From contig NZ_CP035119.1 in NCBI RefSeq assembly GCF_004087835.1, positions 1,798,001 through 1,862,000 of the forward strand: a DNA stretch of 64,000 nucleotides, written 5' to 3'. This document shows, piece by piece, positions 27,014-34,969 of this stretch. The DNA is from Halorussus pelagicus. GTDB lineage: Archaea > Halobacteriota > Halobacteria > Halobacteriales > Haladaptataceae. Positions within the stretch are counted from its first letter, which is position 1, and every line of letters starts with the position of its first letter. The position numbers and the translations under genes are program-made. Under the pieces are notes generated by a model, which worked only from the letters and a program-made list of their open reading frames with translations, had not been told where the DNA came from and did no database searches.

Positions 27014-27511
27014 TCAGTCGTCGGCCAGCACCAGTATCGCGGTGTTTTCGCGCTCGTCGGCGTAGTCGCCTCCCGCGGGCGGCTTGATTCGCACGTCGAG
27101 CGTGCCCTCCTGCTGGTTCGGGCCGAGCCGGGGGTCCACCGAGAGCGTCGCCACGCCGTTCTCTCCGGTTGTCGCCGTCGCAACTCCGTCGAGAGAGGCC
27201 GTGCCGCCCGACACGACGACCGTCGCGTCGCTGACAGCGTTTCCTTCGGGGGTGACCACGGTGACCTCGACGTTCTTCTCTTCGGGACCGATTACGTCTG
27301 GCGCGGGCTTGGCGTCGAGTTCCGTGACGGTCAGACCGCCGAGACCCGAGAGCATGTTCATCATCACGCCGAGGCTGGCGACCCCGACCACGAGCGCGAT
27401 GACGAGGCGGATGGGCAGGCCCTCGATGGCCCGGTCGTCGTCGCGGAATCGGTCGAGGGAGTCGGGCGTGGCGTCCGCGAAGTAGCCGTAGTAGCCGAGT
27501 AGCGTTGGCAT
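27014..27511 (-). CDS. Membrane-anchored protein with Ig-like domain
   Basis: A 165-residue protein. A short N-terminal tail ends in DDRAIEGLPIRLVIALVVGVA, where one membrane span begins (about 33-56). A beta-sandwich domain follows (about 80-160), with DATVVVSGGTASLDG and ENGVATLSV, as in carboxypeptidase-regulatory/Ig-like folds. The N-terminal pattern is common in haloarchaeal pilin-like anchors. The role is unknown. It is convergent with the PIMT paralogue. Confidence 0.75.
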   Translation of the reverse strand: MPTLLGYYGYFADATPDSLDRFRDDDRAIEGLPIRLVIALVVGVASLGVMMNMLSGLGGLTVTELDAKPAPDVIGPEEKNVEVTVVTPEGNAVSDATVVVSGGTASLDGVATATTGENGVATLSVDPRLGPNQQEGTLDVRIKPPAGGDYADERENTAILVLADD

Positions 27512-27589
27512 GGGCCGGGTTCGGCCCGTTCCCGGATTTAAACCTTCGGGGGAGACCGAACTAATCTATGTGCCACGTGATACGGCGAT

Positions 27590-27749
27590 TTCGGGTGGTT
27601 CGGCGACTCCCTTTGCACTAGGAAACCCATCTAATTAACAAATACCGAATAGTATCCGATAAAAAATAATTCAAAGAAGCAATAACATAATATTATTTAT
27701 AGAATTAATTGAAAAAACTTATTATTTCATGCAATAAAATAGTACATGC
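27590..27749 (+). promoter_or_regulatory. AT-rich promoter region of the protease
   Basis: About 120 bases are strongly AT-rich (runs such as AATAACATAATATTATTTAT and TATTATTTCATGC), in contrast with the GC-rich genes on either side. This suggests a strong promoter with or without regulatory sites, or acquired DNA. No gene is seen. Confidence 0.5.
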
Positions 27750-28973
27750 ATGTCGAGTTACAAGACCGACGACCTTCGGAAGATGGGCCGACGACGATTC
27801 ATGGAGAGTCTCACTGCCCTCGGCGTCTCGTCCGGGGCCGCCGCCGCACTCTCCCCTGAGAAGCTTTCGCAGTTAACCGACGACCCGACCTCTGAAGTGC
27901 CACGATTAGGGTGGTACGAGTTCCAGAACAAAGACGCCGTAATCAAGGGGGCGGAGCCGCCCGAACCCGAACCGACGTACTATACTATCCCGCGTGACCA
28001 GTGGCGACAGGTCGAGGGGGCGAAACAGGCGGCGCGACAGCTGTCCTCGCGCTTCGACGACTCCAGCGTCAACACGGCGATTCGCAAGCACGACGACGGG
28101 GTAGCCGTCGAGATCCAGTACGAGCGACTCATCCGTGATGTCGATGGTCAGCAAACCGTCGCTCGTGAGCCGGGCGTAGATATCGAGCAGGTCAAGGACT
28201 CGGTTCCCGCCCGGACCTCGGCACAGGTGACGTTCGCCGACAAGACTGACACGATAGAGGACATCCCGGTAACAGTCCGAGAGAAAACCGACATCGAGGA
28301 GCGGTCCTGTGATGAACCGGCACCGTCCGACTGTTACTTCGACCGGAAGTACCGGCCAGTTGGTGGCGGTTGTGAGTTCGGTGGACACAACGAAAGTGGA
28401 TGCAACGTCACGCTGGGTCCGCCCGCGTGGTCCACCGACATCGAGGAGTACGTGATGACGACGGCCTACCACTGCGTCGATGCCGACTACGAGAACCCGG
28501 TTCACCAGCCGACCGGCGACGACAACTACCTGGGAAGCCGCTACGACTATATTAGCGGGAGCGACGGTGACGCCGCCGCTATCAGGACGGACGGATACGT
28601 GACGATGGGTATCTGCAACGACGCAGGTACTGACATGGACTACGGCGTTGCTGGCATGGTCGCTCAGGACAGAATCGAAGACATGGTTGCAAGCGACGAG
28701 TACATCTGGGTTCAGGGCCGTCGGACGGGACGCAACGGCGGTGAAATCATGTGGCACGATTCGACTCGCTCGGACCCCCGCGTCGGATACAAAATTAGCA
28801 CCGACGGCGGCGACTCCGGTGCGCCGGTCTGGGACTTCAAGGACGGCGATGCCTATATAATCGGCATCCACGCTTGGGCCGACTGCTTCGACGGCACGAA
28901 GGGCGGTCAAGGAAACACGATGTACTACGTCGAGGACCAGTTGAACCTTCAGTACTCGAATACTTGGAATTAG
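27750..28973 (+). CDS. Secreted trypsin-like serine protease
   Basis: A 407-residue protein. The Tat-type signal has GRRRFMESLTALGVSSGAAAA at the N-terminus (twin arginines near 13-15). A pro-region covers about 40-190. The protease domain has the His in TTAYHCVD (about 240), an Asp candidate in SDGDAAAI (about 274), and the Ser in DGGDSGAPV (about 355), matching the chymotrypsin fold. Eight or so cysteines (including the RSC and SDC pair and GGGCEF) suggest disulfides. It is probably secreted and self-activated. Confidence 0.9.
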   Translation: MSSYKTDDLRKMGRRRFMESLTALGVSSGAAAALSPEKLSQLTDDPTSEVPRLGWYEFQNKDAVIKGAEPPEPEPTYYTIPRDQWRQVEGAKQAARQLSSRFDDSSVNTAIRKHDDGVAVEIQYERLIRDVDGQQTVAREPGVDIEQVKDSVPARTSAQVTFADKTDTIEDIPVTVREKTDIEERSCDEPAPSDCYFDRKYRPVGGGCEFGGHNESGCNVTLGPPAWSTDIEEYVMTTAYHCVDADYENPVHQPTGDDNYLGSRYDYISGSDGDAAAIRTDGYVTMGICNDAGTDMDYGVAGMVAQDRIEDMVASDEYIWVQGRRTGRNGGEIMWHDSTRSDPRVGYKISTDGGDSGAPVWDFKDGDAYIIGIHAWADCFDGTKGGQGNTMYYVEDQLNLQYSNTWN

Positions 28974-29074
28974 AGATCCTGTCGGTCAAACCGACATCCA
29001 GACACCGGGTGTCGCCGTCATGAACGGTTATTCCGCGGCCGAAAACTGCTTTTCGACTCCGAACTCGACGACAG

Positions 29075-29530
29075 TCATTCCTGCCAGTAGATGTCCGGAC
29101 GACCGTCGCTGATTTCGACGAAGACATCGATTCCCTCCTGAACGTCGTAGTCGTCGAAGTTTATCGACGATGTCTCCGTCGAGTTCTCATCGACGCTTAC
29201 CGAGACCGTGTAGGTTCCCGGTTTGTCGATCTCCAGCGTGAACTGTCGGCGTTCGTCGGCGGCTAGGTCTACGGTGCGTTCGAAGACGACGTCGTCTGCA
29301 TTGACAGTAACCTGAACGCTATGTTGTTCGTCGTCCCTATTCACAAACACGAGATGTTGGTCGCCCGGTTGCATAGTCTCGGTCTGTCCTCCGTCGTTAT
29401 CTCCTTGTTCGATGTGCGTAGTCGTTCGGTCCGTCGTCGTGTCCGGGCCGTTTCCTTGCTCCCAACTGAGACACCCGCCAAAAGTCGTGGCGACTGCCCC
29501 GGAACACAATAAAAATTGCCTGCGTTCCAT
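29075..29530 (-). CDS. Tat lipoprotein, hypothetical
   Basis: A 151-residue exported protein. It starts MERRQFLLCSGAVATTFGGC, a twin-arginine signal with lipobox Cys. A Thr-rich linker follows, then one beta-sandwich domain with HSVQVTVNADD and KPGTYTVSVSVDE, typical of cell-surface binding folds. The function is not recognised. Confidence 0.82.
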   Translation of the reverse strand: MERRQFLLCSGAVATTFGGCLSWEQGNGPDTTTDRTTTHIEQGDNDGGQTETMQPGDQHLVFVNRDDEQHSVQVTVNADDVVFERTVDLAADERRQFTLEIDKPGTYTVSVSVDENSTETSSINFDDYDVQEGIDVFVEISDGRPDIYWQE

Positions 29531-29591
29531 ACAATCCTGTTGAAAAGCGAACCATAAAATCTTTCTGCAGGACCTCAGTAGGGTTGCCGAC

Positions 29592-29801
29592 CTATCCCAT
29601 GTCAGTTAGAGATACCAAGTTAGCAGTCGTGTCAGCAGATCCTTCGGTATCGGCAGTCGTTCGGTTTTCGCTAGAATCACTCGATTCCGCCGTTATTTCG
29701 TCGGTTTCGGATTTCGAAAATCTAGCAAGTCCGAGCGCCGCTGTCCCCGTGAGACCGAGGAGTGCACGTCTGGGCGTTCGTCCGGAGGGTTGCTCGTCCA
29801 C
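29592..29801 (-). CDS. Small Tat-signal protein
   Basis: A 69-residue product when started at GTG 29801 (MDEQPSGRTPRRALLG). It consists of a Tat signal (RRALLGLTGTAALGLARF) and about 40 Ser/Thr/Glu-rich residues. An upstream in-frame ATG (29864) would add 21 non-acidic residues. It may be a secreted small protein or a truncated relic of a larger exported one. It faces away from the HerA-like gene. Confidence 0.45.
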   Translation of the reverse strand: MDEQPSGRTPRRALLGLTGTAALGLARFSKSETDEITAESSDSSENRTTADTEGSADTTANLVSLTDMG

Positions 29802-29872
29802 GAATCCGCGAAAGCTGCTAGCTGCGATAAATGACCGAACGTTCAAGTACCAACCCGTGACCAACCGACCTC

Positions 29873-30919
29873 ATGACGCACGTCCTCGGCCGCCGCGACC
29901 CTCCCGACGAAGAACCTCCCGAAAACGCCTCGACAGGCCGACTCGGGACCTACCGCGCCCGCGACGGAAGCCCCGGCGCGGCGGTCCGAATCGACCTCGA
30001 CGGCCCTCACGCCGGACTCGTCGTCGGCAAGCGCGGCTACGGCAAGTCCTACACGCTCGGCGTCCTCGCCGAAGAACTTGCTTGCGCGGAGGGAGTCGCA
30101 CCGGTCGTCGCCGACCCGATGGGCATCTTCGGGTCGCTCGCGGCGCTCGGCACCGACATCGTCGCCGACCCCGCCGTGGCTGCCGACGCGCTCGCGCCGC
30201 GGGCGTGGTGCGACCTGCTCGGACTCGCCCCGTCGTCCTCGGCGGGCGCGCTGGTCTGGCAGGCCGCCACGGCGCGCTCGTCGCTCGCCGGAATGCGCAC
30301 GTTCGTCGCCGACGCCGACACGAAGGCCGAGCGCGCGACGCGCCGGGCGGCGGACAACCACCTCGCGCTTGCCGAGTCGTGGGGCGTCTTCGACCCCGAC
30401 GGTCTGACCGCGAGCGACCTCCTCGACGCTCCAGCGGGAGTCGTGCTTGACCTCGCGGGACTCGACGCCGCGCCCGCGAACGCGGTCCTGCGCGCGGTCG
30501 CGGGCGGTCTCTACGACCGCTGTGTCGGCGGTCGGCCGACCAGATTACCGTGGTTGCTTATCGACGAAGCCCACGCCTTCTTCGAGGGCGTCGCCGACCC
30601 CGCGCTCCGGGCCGCCCTGACTAGGGGCCGCCAACCCGGCCTGAGTCTCGTCGCGGCGACCCAGCGACCCAGCGCGCTTCCCGCGGTCGCCGTCTCGCAG
30701 GCTGACCTCCTGCTGGCCCACCGACTCACCTCGCGGGCCGACCTCGACGCGCTGGCCGAGGCCCGCCCGACCTACCTCGGGTCGCTCGAAGAGCGCCTGC
30801 CCACCGATACCGGGGAAGTCCTGCTCGTTGACGACGCTACCGAGAGCGTCCACGCCGTCCGAATCCGGGAGCGAGAAACGGGACACGGCGGCGGGAGTCC
30901 GAGCGCGAGCGAACTGTGA
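29873..30919 (+). CDS. HerA/FtsK-like P-loop ATPase
   Basis: A 348-residue ATPase. Walker A is GKRGYGKS near residue 53-60 and Walker B LLIDEAHAFF near 228. A sensor-like ATQRPSALP follows, as in HerA/VirB4 ATPases that translocate DNA. It lacks the N-terminal HAS barrel of true HerA and has no NurA neighbour. It is followed 55 bp later by the crcB pair. The role is unclear; it may be a DNA-handling ATPase. Confidence 0.83.
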   Translation: MTHVLGRRDPPDEEPPENASTGRLGTYRARDGSPGAAVRIDLDGPHAGLVVGKRGYGKSYTLGVLAEELACAEGVAPVVADPMGIFGSLAALGTDIVADPAVAADALAPRAWCDLLGLAPSSSAGALVWQAATARSSLAGMRTFVADADTKAERATRRAADNHLALAESWGVFDPDGLTASDLLDAPAGVVLDLAGLDAAPANAVLRAVAGGLYDRCVGGRPTRLPWLLIDEAHAFFEGVADPALRAALTRGRQPGLSLVAATQRPSALPAVAVSQADLLLAHRLTSRADLDALAEARPTYLGSLEERLPTDTGEVLLVDDATESVHAVRIRERETGHGGGSPSASEL

Positions 30920-30973
30920 GAACGCTCCGAAAACAGTATCCCGGTCGGCGCGCTCGTCTCGGACGAGAATCGA

Positions 30974-31378
30974 ATGTCGGAGTCGGACGCCAACGCGCTC
31001 GAACGACTGAAACCGCTCCTGCTGGTCGCGGTTGGCGGATTCGCGGGGGCGGTCCTCCGCCACGCCGTCGCCCTCGCGCTCCCCGACGGCGTTCCGTGGG
31101 GCACGCTCGCGGTCAACGTCGCAGGGAGTTTCGCGCTCGGCGCCCTGCTCTTCGAGGCGACGGTGTCAGGCCGACTCGGTCGGGAAACGCGCCTTCTCGT
31201 CGGCACCGGCTTCCTCTCGTCGTTCACGACCTACAGCACCTTCGCGCTCCAGACCGCTTCGCTGTCGCCGAAACTTGCGGTTGTCAACGTCGCCGCGAAC
31301 TACGCGTTCGGTTTCCTCGCGGTGGTGGCTGGCCGGACCGCCGTTCGCTCGCTCGCCGCGCCGGAGGTGGCCGGATGA
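30974..31378 (+). CDS. crcB: Fluoride ion channel CrcB, first subunit
   Basis: A 134-residue four-helix membrane protein of the CrcB/Fluc family, which exports fluoride. Signature pieces are GGFAGAVLRHAVAL, VNVAGSFALGALL and GTGFLSSFTTYSTF. It is followed by a second crcB gene with a 4-bp ATGA overlap, so the two are translationally coupled and probably form a heterodimer. Confidence 0.95.
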   Translation: MSESDANALERLKPLLLVAVGGFAGAVLRHAVALALPDGVPWGTLAVNVAGSFALGALLFEATVSGRLGRETRLLVGTGFLSSFTTYSTFALQTASLSPKLAVVNVAANYAFGFLAVVAGRTAVRSLAAPEVAG

Positions 31379-31722
31379 ACGCCTTCCTGCTGGTCGGCGG
31401 TGGCGGCGTCCTCGGTGCGCTCGCTCGATTCACGGTCGGGTCGGTCGTCGCGGACGGCCGCCGGGATACGTTCGCGGTGAACGTCCTCGGGAGCTTCGCG
31501 CTGGGCGCGCTGACCGCCGGTCTCGCCGCCGACGCGACGCTCCTGACGGTTTTCGGCACGGGCTTTTGCGGCGCGTTCACCACGTTTTCGAGTTTCGCGG
31601 TCGAGACCGTCGAACTGTACGAGCGGGGGGAGCGACGCGAGGCGATGGCGAACGCGACGGTGAATCTGGTCGGCGCGCTCCTCGCGGTCGGACTCGGCGG
31701 CTGGCTGGCGTCGGTGGTGTGA
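31375..31722 (+). CDS. crcB: Fluoride ion channel CrcB, second subunit
   Basis: A 115-residue four-helix partner, with GGGVLGALARFTVG, VNVLGSFALGALT and GTGFCGAFTTFSSFA. The start overlaps the upstream crcB stop (ATGA). Its length and hydrophobic pattern are typical. No fluoride riboswitch is seen before the pair. Confidence 0.95.
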   Translation: MNAFLLVGGGGVLGALARFTVGSVVADGRRDTFAVNVLGSFALGALTAGLAADATLLTVFGTGFCGAFTTFSSFAVETVELYERGERREAMANATVNLVGALLAVGLGGWLASVV

Positions 31723-31728
31723 GTTGAA

Positions 31729-31983
31729 CTACCTCACGAGGTCCCATGCCCACAGTCCGACGCCGAGGGCCACGAGGACGAGACCGAGCGCCGTAGTGAC
31801 GGGGTCGGGGACAAAAACGAGGAGAACTCCGAGGACGACGAGCGCCGGTATCAGATCTTCGTGAAGGAATTCGTCGCTGTCGTCGGCCTGCCCGTCGTCT
31901 TCGGACACTGGTGAAGTGACGACACCTTCGGAGTTATCCGTTTGGGCGGCCTGTCGAGTATCGGTCGGTGGTCGTCGGAGCAA
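31729..31983 (-). CDS. Small two-helix membrane protein
   Basis: An 84-residue protein with an acidic, disordered N-terminal half and two membrane spans (about 45-62 and 64-82: LIPALVVLGVLLVFVPDP and ALGLVLVALGVGLWAW). The exact start is uncertain. It is convergent with crcB. Unknown role; many haloarchaea have such small envelope proteins. Confidence 0.65.
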   Translation of the reverse strand: MLRRPPTDTRQAAQTDNSEGVVTSPVSEDDGQADDSDEFLHEDLIPALVVLGVLLVFVPDPVTTALGLVLVALGVGLWAWDLVR

Positions 31984-32018
31984 TCGCTTCGCAGAGGTAT
32001 CCCTTGCGAGTTAGCGGT

Positions 32019-32115
32019 CAGCAGAAAGCGCCCGAGGCGGGATTTGAACCCGCGTCACAACCGTGACAGGGTTGTATGATGGGCCACTACACCACCCGGG
32101 CTTCCGAGTGCATCC
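32019..32115. repeat. tRNA-Asp direct repeat, left unit
   Basis: The unit is CAGCAGAAAG, the tRNA and CTTCCGAGTGCAT, repeated at 32795-32889. Perfect identity beyond the tRNA ends shows a duplicated DNA segment, with the nuclease gene as the only content between. Confidence 0.8.
32029..32101 (-). tRNA. tRNA-Asp (GTC), copy 1
   Basis: On the minus strand the acceptor arm GCCCGGG pairs with CTCGGGC, followed by discriminator G. The loop CTGTCAC gives GTC. The molecule has 73 nt and no encoded CCA. Its own upstream TATA-like sequence (about 32135-32145) is different from that of copy 2. Confidence 0.97.
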
Positions 32116-32233
32116 TATCCTTTTGGACCACTCTATTAAGACCTACCGATTTTCTCCGGTATTGATTCGTGTTATCACGAATCGGAATATCGCGGTATCT
32201 TGCATAGTCTCGAAGCTTCCCGAGGACAAGTAG

Positions 32234-32653
32234 CTACGGAACCCTCCCATCGAACTCGTACTCCGTTGCCCAATTAATCGATGGATGTTCTATCTCCGCA
32301 TCGAATCGAAGCTCCATCTTCTGTTTGGTCGCCTCGTCTATGTCTATCCAATACAGCGTCTCGTCTTCTGGATAGCGTACGATGAACGCATCTACTTCAC
32401 CGTAATACGTCTTTTCGTGATACTCTCCCTCTTGGGTCGTCTGCGAGTGCGTGTTGAAACGAATCGTGTTTTGCTTGTTCTTCCAAGCGGTCTTGCATTG
32501 AATTCGGTAGAGGTCTTCGCCGTCGTCTACGATGAGGTCGTACTTGTCGTTGTCTCCAAAGGGTATCGAAACGCTACACCCATTCGAAAGTAGCTCATGG
32601 ATGATTTTCGCTTCTGACTCGTCGCCTCGATCCTTCGTATTCTCCGTCGTCAT
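32234..32653 (-). CDS. PD-(D/E)XK nuclease-like protein
   Basis: A 139-residue protein. The N-terminal helix DRGDESEAKIIHELLSNGC is followed by KYDLIVDDGEDLYRIQCKTA, the D...QxK form of the PD-(D/E)XK catalytic core, and later VDAFIVRYPEDETLYWID. This fits the small nuclease family described with group I introns (PDDEXK_5). It sits between two identical tRNA-Asp copies and points the same way. It is AT-richer than neighbours. I start at MTTENTKDRG; longer frames run into the tRNA. Confidence 0.82.
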   Translation of the reverse strand: MTTENTKDRGDESEAKIIHELLSNGCSVSIPFGDNDKYDLIVDDGEDLYRIQCKTAWKNKQNTIRFNTHSQTTQEGEYHEKTYYGEVDAFIVRYPEDETLYWIDIDEATKQKMELRFDAEIEHPSINWATEYEFDGRVP

Positions 32654-32803
32654 ACTCGTAGTTGATACTAATTGTCTCGTCCCGTAAGATTGACTATTTT
32701 GGCTCAAGACGTGACGCTGTGTTCCCACTCGTAGTCGGGCTACTTTGTTAACAGAACTACAGTGAGCAAGCCACAGGCTACGAGAATAGTTTACAGCAGA
32801 AAG

Positions 32804-32876
32804 CGCCCGAGGCGGGATTTGAACCCGCGTCACAACCGTGACAGGGTTGTATGATGGGCCACTACACCACCCGGGC
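32804..32876 (-). tRNA. tRNA-Asp (GTC), copy 2
   Basis: This is identical to copy 1 over all 73 bases, and the identity extends into the flanks (CAGCAGAAAG on one side and CTTCCGAGTGCAT on the other). It has its own TATA-like TCTTAAGTCT (about 32908-32917), so both copies should be expressed. Confidence 0.97.
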
Positions 32877-33172
32877 TTCCGAGTGCATTCCTTCGTAGTC
32901 CCCGGTTAGACTTAAGACTTCTCAAACGGAGCCGTCACGTCACTCGTTCTCGATGCGTTTGATATCGCCCACGTACGAGGTCGTCGTCGCCGCAAACGAT
33001 TTATATCCCGGCGCAGTGTGCGCTAAGTGTAGGCATTCCACTTTCACGGGGTGGGTCGAACAGCTAGCGGTGCAAAACTACTTAGCAAGTGTTAAATGGA
33101 CTCCCTGTGTAATGCCCTGTAGTATCTCGTGATAGCCATTTCTCCCTCTGCGCAGACAACCCATCGCCACAC
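32877..33172 (+). promoter_or_regulatory. Upstream region of the RNA polymerase operon
   Basis: A TATA-like ATTTATATCCC at about 32999-33008 is the best promoter candidate. It predicts a start near 33030 and an untranslated leader of about 140 bases before rpoH, long for a haloarchaeon. The leader contains only an 8-codon ATG frame (33096) and no accepted gene. Confidence 0.4.
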
Positions 33173-33400
33173 ATGGTAGACGTAAGCCAACACGACATGG
33201 TTCCGGACCACAGCATCGTTGATGACGAGGAGTTAGACGGTGTGCTGGAGGAGTACGACATCAAACCGACCGACTTACCGAAAATAAAGCGCACCGACCC
33301 CGCGATTCCCGACGACGCGGAGGTCGGTGACGTAATCAAGATCGTGCGAGATTCCCGAACGACAGACACCGCGACCACATACCGACTCGTCGTAGATTAA
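33173..33400 (+). CDS. rpoH: RNA polymerase subunit H (Rpo5)
   Basis: A 75-residue archaeal RNA polymerase subunit, the equivalent of the C-terminal part of eukaryotic Rpb5. The motif [14 protein letters not shown] is followed by [25 protein letters not shown], the conserved DNA-contacting assembly domain. It is the first gene of the polymerase operon, 2 bp before rpoB''. Confidence 0.97.
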   Translation: MVDVSQHDMVPDHSIVDDEELDGVLEEYDIKPTDLPKIKRTDPAIPDDAEVGDVIKIVRDSRTTDTATTYRLVVD

Positions 33401-33402
33401 TA

Positions 33403-34968
33403 ATGAACAGAGAAGACCGACGCGAGATTTCCCGAGAGTACTTCTCGAAGGAACGACTCGCAGAACACCACTATCGCTCGTTCAACAGCTTCCTGAACCG
33501 CGGCATGCAACAGGTCGTCGACGAGAAGGGCACCGTCGATACCGACATCGGCGACAAGGAAGATGAGGAACCGGTCCACGTCGAGCTGGGTGACGTTCGT
33601 ATCGTCACGCCGCGCGTGCGTGAGGCGGACGGGAGCGAAGAACTCCTCTACCCCCAAGAGGCCCGCCTCCGAAACATCACCTACGCCGCGCCCGTCTTCA
33701 TGGAAATGTCCATCGTTAAGGGCGAGGGCGAGGACGAGCGCGTCGTGGATTCGACGGAGACCAAGGTGGGCCGGATGCCCATTATGGTCGGCTCCGAGAA
33801 GTGTAACATTGCGGGCTTCTCGGACGACGAACTCATCGAAATCGGCGAGGACCCCGCCGACCCCGGCGGCTACTTCATCGTCAACGGCTCCGAGCGAGTC
33901 CTGATGACGAGCGAAGACCTCGCGCCGAACAAGATTCTCGCGGAGTACGACACCAAGTACGGCGACGAGATTCAGGTCGCCAAGACGTTCAGCCAGCGCC
34001 GGGGCTACCGCGCGCTGGTGCTGGTCGAGCGGACCCGCGACGGCCTGCTCGAAGTGTCGTTCCCCTCGGTTTCGGGGAGCGTCAACTTCGTGACGCTGGT
34101 CCGGGCGCTCGGTCTCGAATCCGACGAGGAGATCGTCCACCGGGTTTCTGACGACCCCGAGGTCGTGAAGTTCATGCTGGAGAACCTCGAAGAAGCCGAG
34201 GTCCAGACCGAAGAGGAAGCCATCGAGTCGCTGGGCAAGCGCGTCGCCTCCGGACAGGGCAAGAACTACCAGCTCAAGCGTGCCAACTACGTCATCGACC
34301 GCTACCTCCTGCCCCACCTTCACGAGGAGGGCGTCGAGGAAGAGGACGTGCGCATCAACAAGGCGTACTACCTCTGCCGGATGGCCGAGGCGTGCTTCGA
34401 ACTTGCGCTTCAGCGCCGCGAACCCGACGACAAGGACCACTACGCGAACAAGCGTCTCAAGGTCTCGGGCGACCTGATGAAAGACCTGTTCCGGACCGCG
34501 CTGAACAAGCTGGCTCGGGACGTGAAGTACCAGTTGGAGCGCGCGAACATGCGCAACCGCCAGCTATCGGTCAACACCGTGGTCCGCTCGGACGTGCTGA
34601 CCGAGCGCCTCGAACACCCGATTGCGACGGGGAACTGGGTCGGCGGCCGCTCGGGCGTCTCCCAGTTGGTTGACCGAACCGACTTCATGGGGGTCCTCTC
34701 GCACCTCCGACGGCTTCGCTCGCCGCTCTCGCGGAGCCAACCGCACTTCGAGGCGCGGGACCTCCACGCGACCCAGTGGGGTCGCATCTGTCCCTCCGAG
34801 ACGCCGGAGGGACCGAACTGTGGGCTGGTGAAGAACTTCGCGCAGGCGATGGAGCTTTCCCAGAACATCGAGGACGAACAGGGGCTGAAACGAGAACTGA
34901 CGTCGATGGGTGTCGAAGGCATCCCCGGTATCGAAGGCGTCGAACCAACTGCAAGCGCAGACGACTAA
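33403..34968 (+). CDS. rpoB2: RNA polymerase subunit B'' (Rpo2N)
   Basis: A 521-residue N-terminal half of the second largest polymerase subunit (B), including the lobe and protrusion domains. Typical segments are [18 protein letters not shown] and [21 protein letters not shown]. The junction with the B' half ends in the usual [15 protein letters not shown] region. Gene splitting of B is a shared haloarchaeal feature. Confidence 0.98.
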   Translation: MNREDRREISREYFSKERLAEHHYRSFNSFLNRGMQQVVDEKGTVDTDIGDKEDEEPVHVELGDVRIVTPRVREADGSEELLYPQEARLRNITYAAPVFMEMSIVKGEGEDERVVDSTETKVGRMPIMVGSEKCNIAGFSDDELIEIGEDPADPGGYFIVNGSERVLMTSEDLAPNKILAEYDTKYGDEIQVAKTFSQRRGYRALVLVERTRDGLLEVSFPSVSGSVNFVTLVRALGLESDEEIVHRVSDDPEVVKFMLENLEEAEVQTEEEAIESLGKRVASGQGKNYQLKRANYVIDRYLLPHLHEEGVEEEDVRINKAYYLCRMAEACFELALQRREPDDKDHYANKRLKVSGDLMKDLFRTALNKLARDVKYQLERANMRNRQLSVNTVVRSDVLTERLEHPIATGNWVGGRSGVSQLVDRTDFMGVLSHLRRLRSPLSRSQPHFEARDLHATQWGRICPSETPEGPNCGLVKNFAQAMELSQNIEDEQGLKRELTSMGVEGIPGIEGVEPTASADD

Positions 34969-34969
34969 C

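Noticed and set aside
29584-30450. 288-codon plus-strand frame
   Set aside because: After about residue 95 it is Arg/Pro-rich shadow translation of the HerA-like gene.
33082-33378. 98-codon minus-strand frame across rpoH
   Set aside because: It is the antisense shadow of rpoH with Ser-rich low-complexity translation.
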